DNA of 64,000 nt. Origin: Candidatus Anammoximicrobium sp. GTDB taxonomy: Bacteria > Planctomycetota > Planctomycetia > Pirellulales > Pirellulaceae. Within the stretch, counting starts at the first letter, position 1. Every line of letters begins with the position of its first letter. The translations under genes were made by a program, and so were the position numbers. A model generated the notes under the pieces. The model was not told where the DNA came from. It did no database searches and saw only the letters and a list, made by a program, of their open reading frames with translations. Below are positions 24,979 to 33,921 of this stretch, piece by piece. The DNA is taken from assembly GCA_012515235.1 (NCBI GenBank), contig JAAYYU010000138.1, positions 1-64,000 on the forward strand. The letters are read 5' to 3'.

Positions 24979-27648
24979 TCAGCGGGCGTTGTCGCTGGCG
25001 TCCCCGATAAAGACCGTCGCTTCCTGCTTGCCGGCGTCGGCCAGCAGGACGGCGCAGCGGCCCGGCGGCAGGACGTCCTTGGGGTCCACCACACGCACGA
25101 CGTCGGCCCAATGCGCGGCCTCCGGCACGAGGTCCGCCAGCCGGTTCGGCGACTCCATAAAAAACCGTTCGTTCAGTTCGTTCTGCTGCTGCCGCGGGAA
25201 GAGCGCCAGGTACAGCACGTTCATCTCGATCAACTCGTTCAAAAAGTGCGTGCCCAGCGAAACATCCGGCACCAGGTTCTCCCGCATGGTGACGATTTCG
25301 CACAACACGGCGTTGCGGTTGATCTCGGCGAAATGCACGGGCACGCCCAGATCCGGGCTTGCCGTTCCCCAGCGGCCGGGGCCCAGCAGCATGACGTTGT
25401 CGCCGTCGTGCCGCACGGCCTGATTCAAACGGCCCAGCAGGCGGGCGATTTCGTAACGCTGCGTCCAGGGCAGTTCGGCATAGCGTTCGGGGACGACGTA
25501 GACGAAGCGTCGGAGGGGCACGACGCGGCTGGTGCCGATAACCGCCCCTCGCGCCTGCAACAGGCAGGTCTGGCGGTCGATCTGCACGTCGGGCATCCGC
25601 AGGGTCTCGGCCCCTTGGACCTGCAGCGGGCGGCATTGCAGGAGGTGAATCCGGTATCTGCCGTCGGGCCGCAGGTTGGCAGCAAATTCGATGTCCACCG
25701 GGTTCTGGTAGGCCTGTTCCAGGGCCCGCAGCAGCTCGCGCATGTCTTCGACAAACGGCGTGTCCGACAACAGCCCGTCGAAGGTCAGGGCAAAGTGCGC
25801 CGTCGCCGCCGACAGTTCGCCGCCAGCCGGCGTGGCCAGGAACTCCCACGGCAGTTCCAGGCGCTCTTCCGCCAGGTCCAGGAAATGGCCCGAGGTCAGC
25901 TGCCTGGCGGTCAGGTCCAGATAGTCCGCGCGCCGTTGCGAGTACTCGCAGACCTGGTCGAAATTGCTCTCCGGCCGCCGCGTGGGGGCGTTCAACGCGA
26001 CCAACCGCGTGTAATCGTCGTCGGTCCGGTCGACCGCCCGCGTGCCCAGCCCGAACACCAAGCGCAGGACGCCGGCGTGGGGATCGATGTCCTTGTGCCA
26101 AACATAGGGGTTGAAGGAAAAACCGACGCCCGCCAGATGCGGGAAGAACTTGTTGCCGCACTGCGCCCCGGAGACCCGCATCACCAGCAACGCCATCTGC
26201 TCGTTGCGGTCCAGCAGTCCGCGGTCGACGCGGTACCGCAACGCCGCTTCGCTCATCGTGCTGGCGTACACCCGGCGGACGCAATCCAGCAAGGCTTGCA
26301 GCCGCTGCTTGCGCGGGCCCCGATTGACGCAGAAAACGCTGTCGTACTTGCCCGCAAAGGCATTGCCGTAGGTGTCCTCCAGCAACGAACTGGAACGGAC
26401 GATGTAGGGCGATTCGCCGAAATAGTCCAGCATCGCCTGGAATTGTTCCATCGTGTAATCGGGAAACGTCCCGTCGAGCATCCGCGCTTGAGCTTCCTCG
26501 ATCCCTTCCAGGAACCGCTCCGGATCGCGTTGGGACTGCCGCAGCCCCCAGATGCCGTTGCGGATCAGGAACGTGTAGAACACGTCCGAGCCGATGTAGA
26601 ACGAATCGTGCGGCTCCAGCAAGGCGTGCAGCCGGGGCCGGTCTCGCTTGAGGATGGCCCGAGCCAGCAGCATGCCCAGGGCCTTGCCGCCGATCAGGCC
26701 GATGCCCACCATGCGGTCGCGGATCGCCAGGATGTCGCCCAAGCCGAGATAGGTGTGGACCAGACGCAGCATCGCCTCGTCGCGCGACAGCACCATGCGG
26801 CTGAGACGCTCGAAGACCTCGCGTTCGCACTCCGCGCCGCAGCGCCCGCTCCGCACGTCGTCGTGCGTCTGCTGGGCTTCGTGAAAGATGCGCCGCCAGA
26901 AGCCGACCTGCGTGTCGGCGCGCAAGCCGGGCCAACCGCTGAAGGCCATCAGTTCGGCCAGTTCCGCGCTGTCGGTCAGCGGCCGGAACTCGTCGCCGTT
27001 CCAGCGATGGATCGTGCAACTCGAGGCGGCCGAACGGTGCTGAACCTTGATCGGACGCACGTAGCACTGCGTCTGGTGCCGGAACACGTCCAGCAAAAAC
27101 TCGGCAGTGTCGGTCACCGGGCGCATCGCAAACGACGCATGGTAGTTGCGATACAGGCCGAGATACGAGACGTTTCCCAACTCGTGCAAGCGGGGACAGG
27201 TGAGCAGGAAGAAGTTGCCCAGCATCTGGTCGGCCGACCAGCGGGAGGCCAGTTCCGACAAACAGTCAAAGACATAGGCGGCGTGCCTGCCCGCCGCGTC
27301 GATGGCCTTGTGGACGTGGGTCACAAAGCTCTCGAAACCGGCGGCCGGATTGGGCCTGACGAACTGCGCGCCGCAGTCCTCCGGCAACAAGGCCTCGTGA
27401 GACGCAAAACGAAAATAGACCAACGGACGGCCGGCCCGAAGCGTCGCGTTGGCAAAGGGCTCGACCAGCGCCCGGTAGTCGTCGATCGCATCGACTTGCC
27501 AAACGATATTGTCTCCCGCCCGGACGCCGTCCAGCAGACGGTCCAATTCGGACAGGCCCGTCGTCCAGCCCGGACAAGCCGGGCCCGCGGCGGGCGGTGA
27601 CGCCGCGTCGGAAGGGTCTGGAACGGATTCGCCGCGACCGATGATCAT
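24979..27648 (-). CDS. PEP/pyruvate-binding (PPDK_N) protein with degenerate KaiC/RecA-like N-terminus
   Basis: An 889-residue protein. Residues about 25-210 resemble the KaiC/RAD55 fold: TTGLSELDRLLDGVRAGDNIV at the front and YVFDCLSEL where Walker B would be. The P-loop glycine/lysine motif is missing. From about 315 the PEP/pyruvate-binding domain appears (LIGGKALGMLLARA), with PYIVRSSSLLEDTYGNAFAGKY near 412 and LLQCRPLQ near 668. The C-terminal part has LLGPGRWGTASPDLG (near 755) and GTHFLNELIEMNVLYLALFP (near 798), clearly paralogous to the neighbouring convergent protein. It lacks both the phosphohistidine domain and a nucleotidyltransferase. A role coupled to the neighbour is inferred from orientation and shared domains only; the two stop codons are 38 bases apart. 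Confidence 0.78.
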   Translation of the reverse strand: MIIGRGESVPDPSDAASPPAAGPACPGWTTGLSELDRLLDGVRAGDNIVWQVDAIDDYRALVEPFANATLRAGRPLVYFRFASHEALLPEDCGAQFVRPNPAAGFESFVTHVHKAIDAAGRHAAYVFDCLSELASRWSADQMLGNFFLLTCPRLHELGNVSYLGLYRNYHASFAMRPVTDTAEFLLDVFRHQTQCYVRPIKVQHRSAASSCTIHRWNGDEFRPLTDSAELAELMAFSGWPGLRADTQVGFWRRIFHEAQQTHDDVRSGRCGAECEREVFERLSRMVLSRDEAMLRLVHTYLGLGDILAIRDRMVGIGLIGGKALGMLLARAILKRDRPRLHALLEPHDSFYIGSDVFYTFLIRNGIWGLRQSQRDPERFLEGIEEAQARMLDGTFPDYTMEQFQAMLDYFGESPYIVRSSSLLEDTYGNAFAGKYDSVFCVNRGPRKQRLQALLDCVRRVYASTMSEAALRYRVDRGLLDRNEQMALLVMRVSGAQCGNKFFPHLAGVGFSFNPYVWHKDIDPHAGVLRLVFGLGTRAVDRTDDDYTRLVALNAPTRRPESNFDQVCEYSQRRADYLDLTARQLTSGHFLDLAEERLELPWEFLATPAGGELSAATAHFALTFDGLLSDTPFVEDMRELLRALEQAYQNPVDIEFAANLRPDGRYRIHLLQCRPLQVQGAETLRMPDVQIDRQTCLLQARGAVIGTSRVVPLRRFVYVVPERYAELPWTQRYEIARLLGRLNQAVRHDGDNVMLLGPGRWGTASPDLGVPVHFAEINRNAVLCEIVTMRENLVPDVSLGTHFLNELIEMNVLYLALFPRQQQNELNERFFMESPNRLADLVPEAAHWADVVRVVDPKDVLPPGRCAVLLADAGKQEATVFIGDASDNAR

Positions 27649-27683
27649 GCCGCGATTCTACGCGACGCACCGCAACACGCCAA

Positions 27684-27716
27684 GCAGCCCGGCTTTTTTC
27701 CGAAAAGCCGGGCTGC
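27684..27716 (-). terminator. Rho-independent-like terminator after the secreted 381-residue protein
   Basis: GCAGCCCGGCTTTT (27684-27697) pairs perfectly with AAAAGCCGGGCTGC (27703-27716) around a 5-base loop, a 14-bp stem. It lies downstream of the minus-strand gene that ends at 27768. The A/T pairs at the loop end mean it has T residues within rather than after the stem. Confidence 0.75.
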
Positions 27717-27767
27717 GGAGGATGCGGACGAACCCGCCGCGGCGGGTCCCGGCAGACGCGGAAAACC

Positions 27768-28913
27768 TCAGTCCGCCTCCGGGGCCGCCGCGGGCACGTC
27801 GGCCGCAGCCGTCGCCGCCGTGGCCGGACGCGCTGCCGCGTGGACCGCGTCAGGGTCCTGCAGCGGGACCAGCGAGGTGGCGGACGCGACGTCCATGACG
27901 CGGTCTTCCGGCGCCGGATCGACAATCAGCCATTTCTTCCGGGTCTCCTCCGGCACCGAAGCCCGCCAGAGGCTGAGAATGGTCTCGACCTTGATGTGCG
28001 GGTTTCCGCGTTCGTGACCGGGTTGCCCCGAAGCCTTGGGCCGCAAGGGAACCCACAGCATGTCGATCCGCGAGCTGTCGCCGTAGTACGCGCCGCCGAC
28101 GATTTCACCCGCCGGATTCAGGTCCAGCCGGTAATGGAAAAACTTCTTGCGCGCAATCCGCGGACTCTGCTGATACTCGCCTTGGCTTTCGCGGGCGTAG
28201 GTCAGATTCAGGCGGACATCCACCTGCTGCGCGGAGATCTTGCTCGCGGTGCAATCGTACGCATACGCCGGGTAGTTCCATTTCTCCCGGCCCGGGTCGG
28301 CTTCCAAGCCCAGCGGATGGGCGCCGCGGCCGATCCAGTTGGCGACCACTGCGTGAAACAGGGCCGCCTGGATGTTCGCCGCGGAGCCCGACAGGTCGGC
28401 GACGTCGTTGTAGATGTACAAGTCCGCCAGCAAGCCCTTGATGTCGGCCGGCGAGAACACGACGCCGTTGTGGCTGACGCTGCGCTGCGGCTCCGCGTGC
28501 CGGATCGCAGCGGCCGCCCAGCCGTTGCAGTGGCCGTGCCAGTTCGGCGTGCTCATCCGTGTCACTTGCCGCCGGCCGAACAGCCCGCCCCGCTGCGTCA
28601 CGGGTTCCTGGAAAGCCGAAGTGTCCCACTGCTCGTGTGCCGTGGCCAACATCCGCCCGCCGTGAAACGCCCGGTCGTACTTGCGCATCGCCGAGACCGT
28701 GCCGCCGTACTTGTCGAGGTAGATGGAGCCGGAGTACGGAATTCGTTCCTCTTCGATCCCGCCCTTGACAGGCAAGTCGTCGAACTTCCAGACGAAGTCC
28801 GAGCCCCAGAAACGCTGAAACAGCCTGTTCTGCTCCTGAACGTCCGCCTGGGGGATCGAAACGCCCAAGCTCGCGGCACTCATCCACAACGCCATCAACA
28901 CCGTCGTTCCCAT
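27768..28913 (-). CDS. Secreted transglutaminase-like protein (tentative)
   Basis: A 381-residue exported protein; the start at 28913 has GGAGG upstream and opens into a signal peptide. The centre contains TPNWHGHCNGWAAAAIRHA, a tryptophan-flanked Cys-Asn-Gly-Trp block. It resembles the active-site cysteine region of the elicitor-type transglutaminase family (PF16683-like). Possible His and Asp partners (for example GRGAHPLGLEAD and YAYDCTA) follow, but I cannot assign them firmly. The C-terminal 40 residues are Ala/Pro-rich. If the assignment holds it would cross-link or cleave peptide bonds outside the cell. Otherwise it is a hypothetical secreted protein. Confidence 0.5.
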   Translation of the reverse strand: MGTTVLMALWMSAASLGVSIPQADVQEQNRLFQRFWGSDFVWKFDDLPVKGGIEEERIPYSGSIYLDKYGGTVSAMRKYDRAFHGGRMLATAHEQWDTSAFQEPVTQRGGLFGRRQVTRMSTPNWHGHCNGWAAAAIRHAEPQRSVSHNGVVFSPADIKGLLADLYIYNDVADLSGSAANIQAALFHAVVANWIGRGAHPLGLEADPGREKWNYPAYAYDCTASKISAQQVDVRLNLTYARESQGEYQQSPRIARKKFFHYRLDLNPAGEIVGGAYYGDSSRIDMLWVPLRPKASGQPGHERGNPHIKVETILSLWRASVPEETRKKWLIVDPAPEDRVMDVASATSLVPLQDPDAVHAAARPATAATAAADVPAAAPEAD

Positions 28914-28997
28914 GACTCGCCTCCTCTATCGAAAACCTCTTCATTCCAGGCGGAAACCGCCTCGCCCGTGCCCTGCCTCGCGCGACCCGCATCGCCC

Positions 28998-29414
28998 CTA
29001 CAGGCTGAACACACCCTCCCGCTCCGGCTGAAACAGCACCTCCTCGATCCGCAACTCGCGAAGGCCGGCCGGGACGCACCACCGAACGACGTCGCCCACG
29101 TGGTAACCCAGGATCGCCGTTCCCACGGGAGCCAGCACCGAAAGCCGGTTCCGGGCGATGTCGGCATGATTGGGATACACCAGCGTATAGGTCTCCTCCT
29201 CGCCCGTCTCCATGTCGCGCAGGACCACCGTCGAGTTCATCGTCACCACATCGTCGGGAACTTCGTCCGACGCCACAATTTCCGCTCGTTGCAGTTCGGC
29301 GACCAAGTCGGCCAGATGCCGGCTGGCGCCGCCGTCCACGGCAAGTTCCGTGGACACCACGTAGCTCAGACGGCGCAGGTCGGATTCCGTAACGTAGATG
29401 GTGCGGCGGGTCAC
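28998..29414 (-). CDS. rnk: Regulator of nucleoside diphosphate kinase Rnk-like (GreA C-terminal fold)
   Basis: A 138-residue protein with the GreA/GreB C-terminal FKBP-like fold. Seen: IYVTESDLRRL at the N-terminus, DVVTMNSTVVLRDMETGEEETYTLVYP, and LSVLAPVGTAILGYHVGDVVRW. This is the typical AxPxGxALLGxxxGD element that contacts RNA polymerase. It lacks the long coiled coil of GreA, as in Rnk. The start at GTG 29414 is decided by CAGGAG 7 bases upstream; the frame extends further upstream without similarity. It likely modulates transcription by binding RNA polymerase; regulation of nucleoside diphosphate kinase is known only for the E. coli and Pseudomonas family members. Confidence 0.88.
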   Translation of the reverse strand: MTRRTIYVTESDLRRLSYVVSTELAVDGGASRHLADLVAELQRAEIVASDEVPDDVVTMNSTVVLRDMETGEEETYTLVYPNHADIARNRLSVLAPVGTAILGYHVGDVVRWCVPAGLRELRIEEVLFQPEREGVFSL

Positions 29415-29719
29415 GCGCTGACTCCTGTTTGCGTTGCTGCAGATCGACCTCCAGGTCCTGTCGCCCAGCCTCCTGCACAGCGCCCGACTGGGACGCTTCG
29501 CAGGCTCGCAGTCCAATCAGCAACTTTCGGGCCGCAGACGGACGCTCGCTCGCAGCGCGGGACAGAAACCCAAAAACAGCGTGCGGACGGGAGGAACGAA
29601 CCGCAGGAACGGACGGAATGGCCCGACAGAGGAAGGCCAAGAGGCACCCCCTAGACGCGGCCCCAAGACGCGCACGTCCCGCAAGTGTCCACGGCGTGCG
29701 ACACCGTCGTCGCGCGTTG
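29415..29719. other. Intergenic gap, no gene seen
   Basis: 305 bases between the rnk-like gene and the response-regulator gene. Frames across it are arginine-rich with no initiation signal or similarity. I see no convincing hairpin with a T run. Confidence 0.6.
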
Positions 29720-31138
29720 TCAGTCGGAAGGCGGCTCGCGATAGTCGCCGGGCAGGACGCCGTGCTTCTTCAACAACCGGTGCAGCCCTTGCCGGGACAT
29801 ACCGGCCTGCTGGGCCGAACGGCTGACATTGCCCCGGTTGCGGGCCAACAGCGAGGTCAAGTACTCGCGTTCGGCCTGGTCCAGAGCCTGTTCGCGCGAC
29901 GCGACGTCCGAATCTGCGGATGGCGCCGTTTGGCCGGTGGAACCGGCGCGGGCCTCCGGTTGCAGTGCGGCCGGCAAATCGGAGGTGTCGATCCGCGTCC
30001 GGCGGGCCAGTGCCAAGGCCCGCTCGACGACGTTCCGCAGTTCCCGGATGTTGCCGGGCCAGCGGTAACGGCGGAAACAGTCCAAGACGCCGTCGGCGAA
30101 CGCCGAGACCTGTGAATGGGCGTCGCGCAACTCGGCCAGGAAGTATTCGGCCAGTCGCAGGACGTCGTCGCCCCGATCGCGAAGCGGAGGAAGCTCCAGG
30201 TGCAGCACGGCCAAGCGATAGAACAAGTCGCGGCGAAACCGCCCGGCGTTGACTTCCAACTCCAAATCGCGATTGGTGGCGCAGATGAACCTGGCGTCCA
30301 GCTGCACCGCTTCGTGCTCGCCAACCGGCGTGAACGTCTGGTCCTGGACCACGCGGAGCAGCTTCGCTTGCAGCCAGCCCGGCAACTCGCCGATCTCGTC
30401 GAAGAACGCCGTCCCGCCGTCCACTTGCCGCAACAGGCCCAGTTCGTCGCGGATCGCGCCGGTAAAGGAACCGCGGGCGTGTCCGAACAGGACGGACTCG
30501 AACAAGTCTTCGGGAATGGTCGTACAGTCGATGACCTGAAACGGCTTCCCGGCGCGACGGCTGTGGCGGTGAATGGTGCGGGCCACAATCTCCTTGCCCG
30601 TCCCGCTTTCCCCCGTGATCAGAATGTTGGTGTCGGTGGGGGCGACCCGGTCGAGGATGTCGAACAGCTCCAGCATTCGCGGACTGTCGCCGACCATCTC
30701 CGGAAAACGCTGCGCCAGTTCCCGCCGCTGGTCGTCGCTCCGCGGCTCGCGAGCCGGCCGCTCGACGCGATGCTCCAGCGTCCGGCGGATGCTGGACAAG
30801 AGATCGCGGTAGCTGACCGGTTTGAGCAGGTAATCGGCGATGCCCAGCCGCACGCTTTCGATGGCCGTCGGCAAGGACGGCACGCCCGTGATCACGATCA
30901 GCGGCACCTGCGGCCACTGCGCTCGCCCTTCGCGCAGCAGTTCCAGCTGGTCGTTGCCGGGCATGTTTAGATCGGACAGCACCAGATCGAACCGTTCCCG
31001 GCTCAACGCGTCCAGCGCCGCGCCGGCGTCGGCCACACAGACGCAGTCGTAGCCGGCCTTGGCCAGCAACTCGCCGGTGGTCTTCAGAAACAGCGGCTCG
31101 TCGTCAGCGATCAGGATTTTCGGGCGCGGTGTCGACAT
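29720..31138 (-). CDS. NtrC-family sigma-54-dependent response regulator
   Basis: A 472-residue cytoplasmic transcription activator. The N-terminal receiver has DDEP acidic residues, the phosphorylated Asp in [10 protein letters not shown], Thr in VITGV and Lys in YLLKPVS. The central AAA+ domain has Walker A GESGTGKE and Walker [12 protein letters not shown]. The sigma-54 contact loop reads GSFTGA instead of the usual GAFTGA, and RWPGNIREL completes the domain. The C-terminus has a Fis-type helix-turn-helix ([23 protein letters not shown]). The start at ATG 31138 overlaps the end of the upstream kinase gene by 35 bases, which indicates translational coupling. Target genes are unknown; the cognate partner is the adjacent kinase. 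Confidence 0.93.
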   Translation of the reverse strand: MSTPRPKILIADDEPLFLKTTGELLAKAGYDCVCVADAGAALDALSRERFDLVLSDLNMPGNDQLELLREGRAQWPQVPLIVITGVPSLPTAIESVRLGIADYLLKPVSYRDLLSSIRRTLEHRVERPAREPRSDDQRRELAQRFPEMVGDSPRMLELFDILDRVAPTDTNILITGESGTGKEIVARTIHRHSRRAGKPFQVIDCTTIPEDLFESVLFGHARGSFTGAIRDELGLLRQVDGGTAFFDEIGELPGWLQAKLLRVVQDQTFTPVGEHEAVQLDARFICATNRDLELEVNAGRFRRDLFYRLAVLHLELPPLRDRGDDVLRLAEYFLAELRDAHSQVSAFADGVLDCFRRYRWPGNIRELRNVVERALALARRTRIDTSDLPAALQPEARAGSTGQTAPSADSDVASREQALDQAEREYLTSLLARNRGNVSRSAQQAGMSRQGLHRLLKKHGVLPGDYREPPSD

Positions 31139-32342
31139 CGCCTGTTCTTTCCGGAGAAGCCTCCGCAGCAAGGGGAAAAACGGCCGTGAACGTGCTGCCT
31201 CGCGACGGGCGGCTGACGACCTCGATCCGGCCGCCCAAGGCCTCGATGACGCTCCGGGAGACCGACAATCCCAGCCCCATGCCGGCAGGGACGTCGCCTG
31301 TCTTGGTGCTGAAAAACGGATCGAAAATACGCGGCAGCACGTCGTCCGGAATGCCGGGCCCCTGATCTTCGACCCGGACCGCGATCTCGTCGCAATCCGC
31401 GGCGACGCCCAGCCGCACCGTGGCCCCGGCCGACGAAGCCTGGATGGCGTTCTGCACCAGATTGTACAGCACCTGCTTGACCTCGCCCTCCGGCAAACGC
31501 ACCCGCGGCAATCCGTCCGCCGACTCCCGCTGCAGAAATACGCCCCGCTTTCGCGCCACGCGACTCAACAGGTCGACGACATCGCGCACCGCTTGCGCCA
31601 GATCAAACTCCCTGGCCCGTTGCGGAGCGCGGCCGTACAGCTGATACATCTGATGAATGATCGCCCCCACCCGCTCAATCTCTCGGTCGATCAACTCCAG
31701 CAATTCGAAGTGCGGATGCTGCGGAGTCAGGTCCGCCTTGATCAGTTCAAAGGCGTTCCGCAGGCCCGCCAGGGGATTGTTGATTTCGTGCGCGACACCC
31801 GCCGCCAGCTGTCCAAGGGCTGCCAGTTTCTCGATCTTCCGCCGGTGCCGCTCCAGTTGCTGGATGCGGGCGGTCCGCTCCTGCACCAGTTGCTCCAGGT
31901 GCTCCGCGTGCAGCCGCAGTTGTTCCCGCAGTCGGCGCCGTTCCGTGGTGTCGCGGACGCTGGTCCGAAAGCCGAGATGGCCTTCCTGCGGCATGGACAT
32001 GGGCTGCCAGGAAATGGCCGCCCATTTCGTCGTGCCGTCCCGGTGCAGAATGCGAAACTCGGCGTCATTGCCGCTGGAACCCGCGCAGGCGGCGGCCAGG
32101 ATGGCGGCAATCGAGTCCCGATCTTCCCGCAAAACCAGCGCCAGCGGGTAATCGTCCATCGCGTGGCACTCGGCGACCGCGTAGCCCGTCAAACGTTCGA
32201 CGCCCGGATTGACCCAGATCAGCCGGCCGTCGGTTCCATGCCAGCTTTCCCAGTCGTAAGTACAGTCCGCCACGGCGCGGAAATGCGCTTCGGAGATGCG
32301 CTCTGCCTGGCGGCGCTGGGACGAGGATGCGCGGTGGGGCAT
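31104..32342 (-). CDS. PAS-domain sensor histidine kinase (NtrB-like, soluble)
   Basis: A 412-residue histidine kinase without membrane segments. Residues about 15-135 form a PAS domain with a PAC tail ([21 protein letters not shown]). A short coiled coil (about 140-175) leads to the H-box [15 protein letters not shown] with the phospho-acceptor His. The ATPase domain has the N-box [11 protein letters not shown]1 [11 protein letters not shown], the F-box DPFFSTK and G2 GMGLGLSVS. It is followed by and overlaps the sigma-54 response regulator, its obvious partner. The signal is likely intracellular, sensed through the PAS domain; no ligand can be named. Confidence 0.93.
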   Translation of the reverse strand: MPHRASSSQRRQAERISEAHFRAVADCTYDWESWHGTDGRLIWVNPGVERLTGYAVAECHAMDDYPLALVLREDRDSIAAILAAACAGSSGNDAEFRILHRDGTTKWAAISWQPMSMPQEGHLGFRTSVRDTTERRRLREQLRLHAEHLEQLVQERTARIQQLERHRRKIEKLAALGQLAAGVAHEINNPLAGLRNAFELIKADLTPQHPHFELLELIDREIERVGAIIHQMYQLYGRAPQRAREFDLAQAVRDVVDLLSRVARKRGVFLQRESADGLPRVRLPEGEVKQVLYNLVQNAIQASSAGATVRLGVAADCDEIAVRVEDQGPGIPDDVLPRIFDPFFSTKTGDVPAGMGLGLSVSRSVIEALGGRIEVVSRPSRGSTFTAVFPLAAEASPERTGDVDTAPENPDR

Positions 32343-32703
32343 GGGACTTCGCGTCGTCGCGGTTTGGTGGTGACTTCAGAGGTCTTCGTGGTGACCACGC
32401 TATTCTGCCCAGTCGGCTTCGGATCGGCAATCCGGCAGACGCCGAGTTCATGTTGCCGATGGCCGCGGCGGCGTTCCCATGACCGGCCCTGGTCACGATC
32501 GGCAGACGGGTTGCCGCCGACAGCGCGCCGTCGCCCTAAATGTCCCGGCCTCGTTAGCGCGTCACGCTTCCTCACGGCTTTCGGCCACCACGCTGCTTGC
32601 CAGCGTGGAGCCGTGTTCAGAACCAGCCGTCACCCCGCCCCGCGTCCTTCCAGGCCACCACCTCGCTCGTTTTGCCTTTGTGCAAGGGACAGGCGTTTTC
32701 GCA
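32343..32703. other. Intergenic gap with a small hairpin
   Basis: 361 bases between the phosphoesterase gene (ends 32704) and the kinase start. A hairpin with arms CCACGCTG (32588-32595) and CAGCGTGG (32601-32608) and a 5-base loop lies downstream of the phosphoesterase gene and could help termination, though no T run follows. No ORF here looks coding. Confidence 0.55.
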
Positions 32704-33921
32704 TCAGCCGGAACGTCCGCTCGCAGGTGCGATGAATGGGTGTCGCAACGGCACTTCCTTGGATGCTTTCTCGTACCAGCCGACCGGATGATCCTGGGCC
32801 GGATACGGCTCGTGGAGGTACAGTTGGATGGTCAGGCGATCCTGGCCCTGGCGGAACGTCAGCAGGCGGCTCATGGGCAGTCCGCCGCCGTGGTGCTGCG
32901 TCAGGCCCGAAGCCTGGAGAAAGGTCACGCCCCAACGCTGTTCGATCAGGCCCTTGCCCTCGTAAACCTGCAGCGGCGACATGGAATGCGAGTGGCCGCC
33001 CACCCACAGGTCGATCGCCGGGCGGCCATGTTGGCGTTGAAACTCGTCCAGAAAAACCTCGAAGGGGCCGGGCTTGTCGGGCTCCGACTGCGTGTAGCGA
33101 AAATCGTCCGGGTCGTCGTTCTCAATAACAAAGTACAGGTAGCCCGAACCTTCGACGCCGCCGCTGGCGCCGTGAAATCCGGCGCCGCCCCCGTAGGCCG
33201 AGCGCGTGGTCGTGTCGCGCAAGACGTGATGGCACGCGGTGACGATCAACTTGTCCTGGTTCTCCTCGACCTGGCGTTTCCACCACTGGAAGGTCTCACG
33301 CGTGACCGCGCCGGCCGGAAATCCACCCTTCAATTTCTCGCTGGAATGCCCCCGGCCAACGGGGGCGGGGGCCGAGTTGCGGTCGCTGAGCATCAGAAAC
33401 AGCAGATTGCCGGCCTGAAACCGATATCGCTCCCAAGTCCCCTCGACGGGAAACCGGCGCCGACTCGCGTCCACGCCCGACCACTTCGTGTGCTCACCCA
33501 AGGGATCGCCCCACTTGCGGAACCAGGAGCCGGGACCGTGGTCGTAGTAGACTCCGTCGTGGTTGCCGGCCAGGTTGTAGACGTCTTCGCGGCGGTGCCT
33601 GGTCAGGGCCTGGTACTGCCGGACCAGGACCCGGCCATCTTCGTCCGTGGGCGGAAACTGGCTGGCGCTCAGGTCGCCCACGTCGATCATGACGTCCCAA
33701 GCAAAGCCCGGCGCTCCACGCTCCACTCCTTCCGACTGGCGAATCGCCTTGGCCAGACTTTCCCGGCCCCGTCGGATGTCGGCCGGCACGTGCGAGTCGC
33801 CGGCCGCCCAGACACGAAAGGCACCGTCCGCCGCCGACTGGGCCGATGCCGGCCAAGTGCTGAGCGGGCACACCAGAATTGCGGCCGCGAGGCAGGCACC
33901 TATCAAGAGAGTCTGCTTCAC
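32704..33921 (-). CDS. Exported calcineurin-like metallophosphoesterase
   Basis: A 405-residue exported phosphoesterase. Seen in order: DSH (in AAGDSHVPAD), GD in DVGDLSASQF, GNHD in LAGNHDGVYYD, the single His in VTACHHVL, and GGHSHSM as the GHxH-type motif. These are the five dinuclear-metal motifs of the family. The start is GTG 33921, which overlaps the upstream gene's TGA stop by 4 bases (GTGA). It opens into a signal peptide (VKQTLLIGACLAAAILVC...PASAQ). The substrate, a phosphoester of some kind, cannot be assigned. Coupling to the metallo-beta-lactamase-fold gene upstream suggests one operon. Confidence 0.85.
   Translation of the reverse strand: MKQTLLIGACLAAAILVCPLSTWPASAQSAADGAFRVWAAGDSHVPADIRRGRESLAKAIRQSEGVERGAPGFAWDVMIDVGDLSASQFPPTDEDGRVLVRQYQALTRHRREDVYNLAGNHDGVYYDHGPGSWFRKWGDPLGEHTKWSGVDASRRRFPVEGTWERYRFQAGNLLFLMLSDRNSAPAPVGRGHSSEKLKGGFPAGAVTRETFQWWKRQVEENQDKLIVTACHHVLRDTTTRSAYGGGAGFHGASGGVEGSGYLYFVIENDDPDDFRYTQSEPDKPGPFEVFLDEFQRQHGRPAIDLWVGGHSHSMSPLQVYEGKGLIEQRWGVTFLQASGLTQHHGGGLPMSRLLTFRQGQDRLTIQLYLHEPYPAQDHPVGWYEKASKEVPLRHPFIAPASGRSG

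Noticed and set aside
24937-27600. Long plus-strand open frame opposite the second PPDK_N gene
   Set aside because: Same reason: it is antisense to a well-supported gene with no motif or ribosome binding site.
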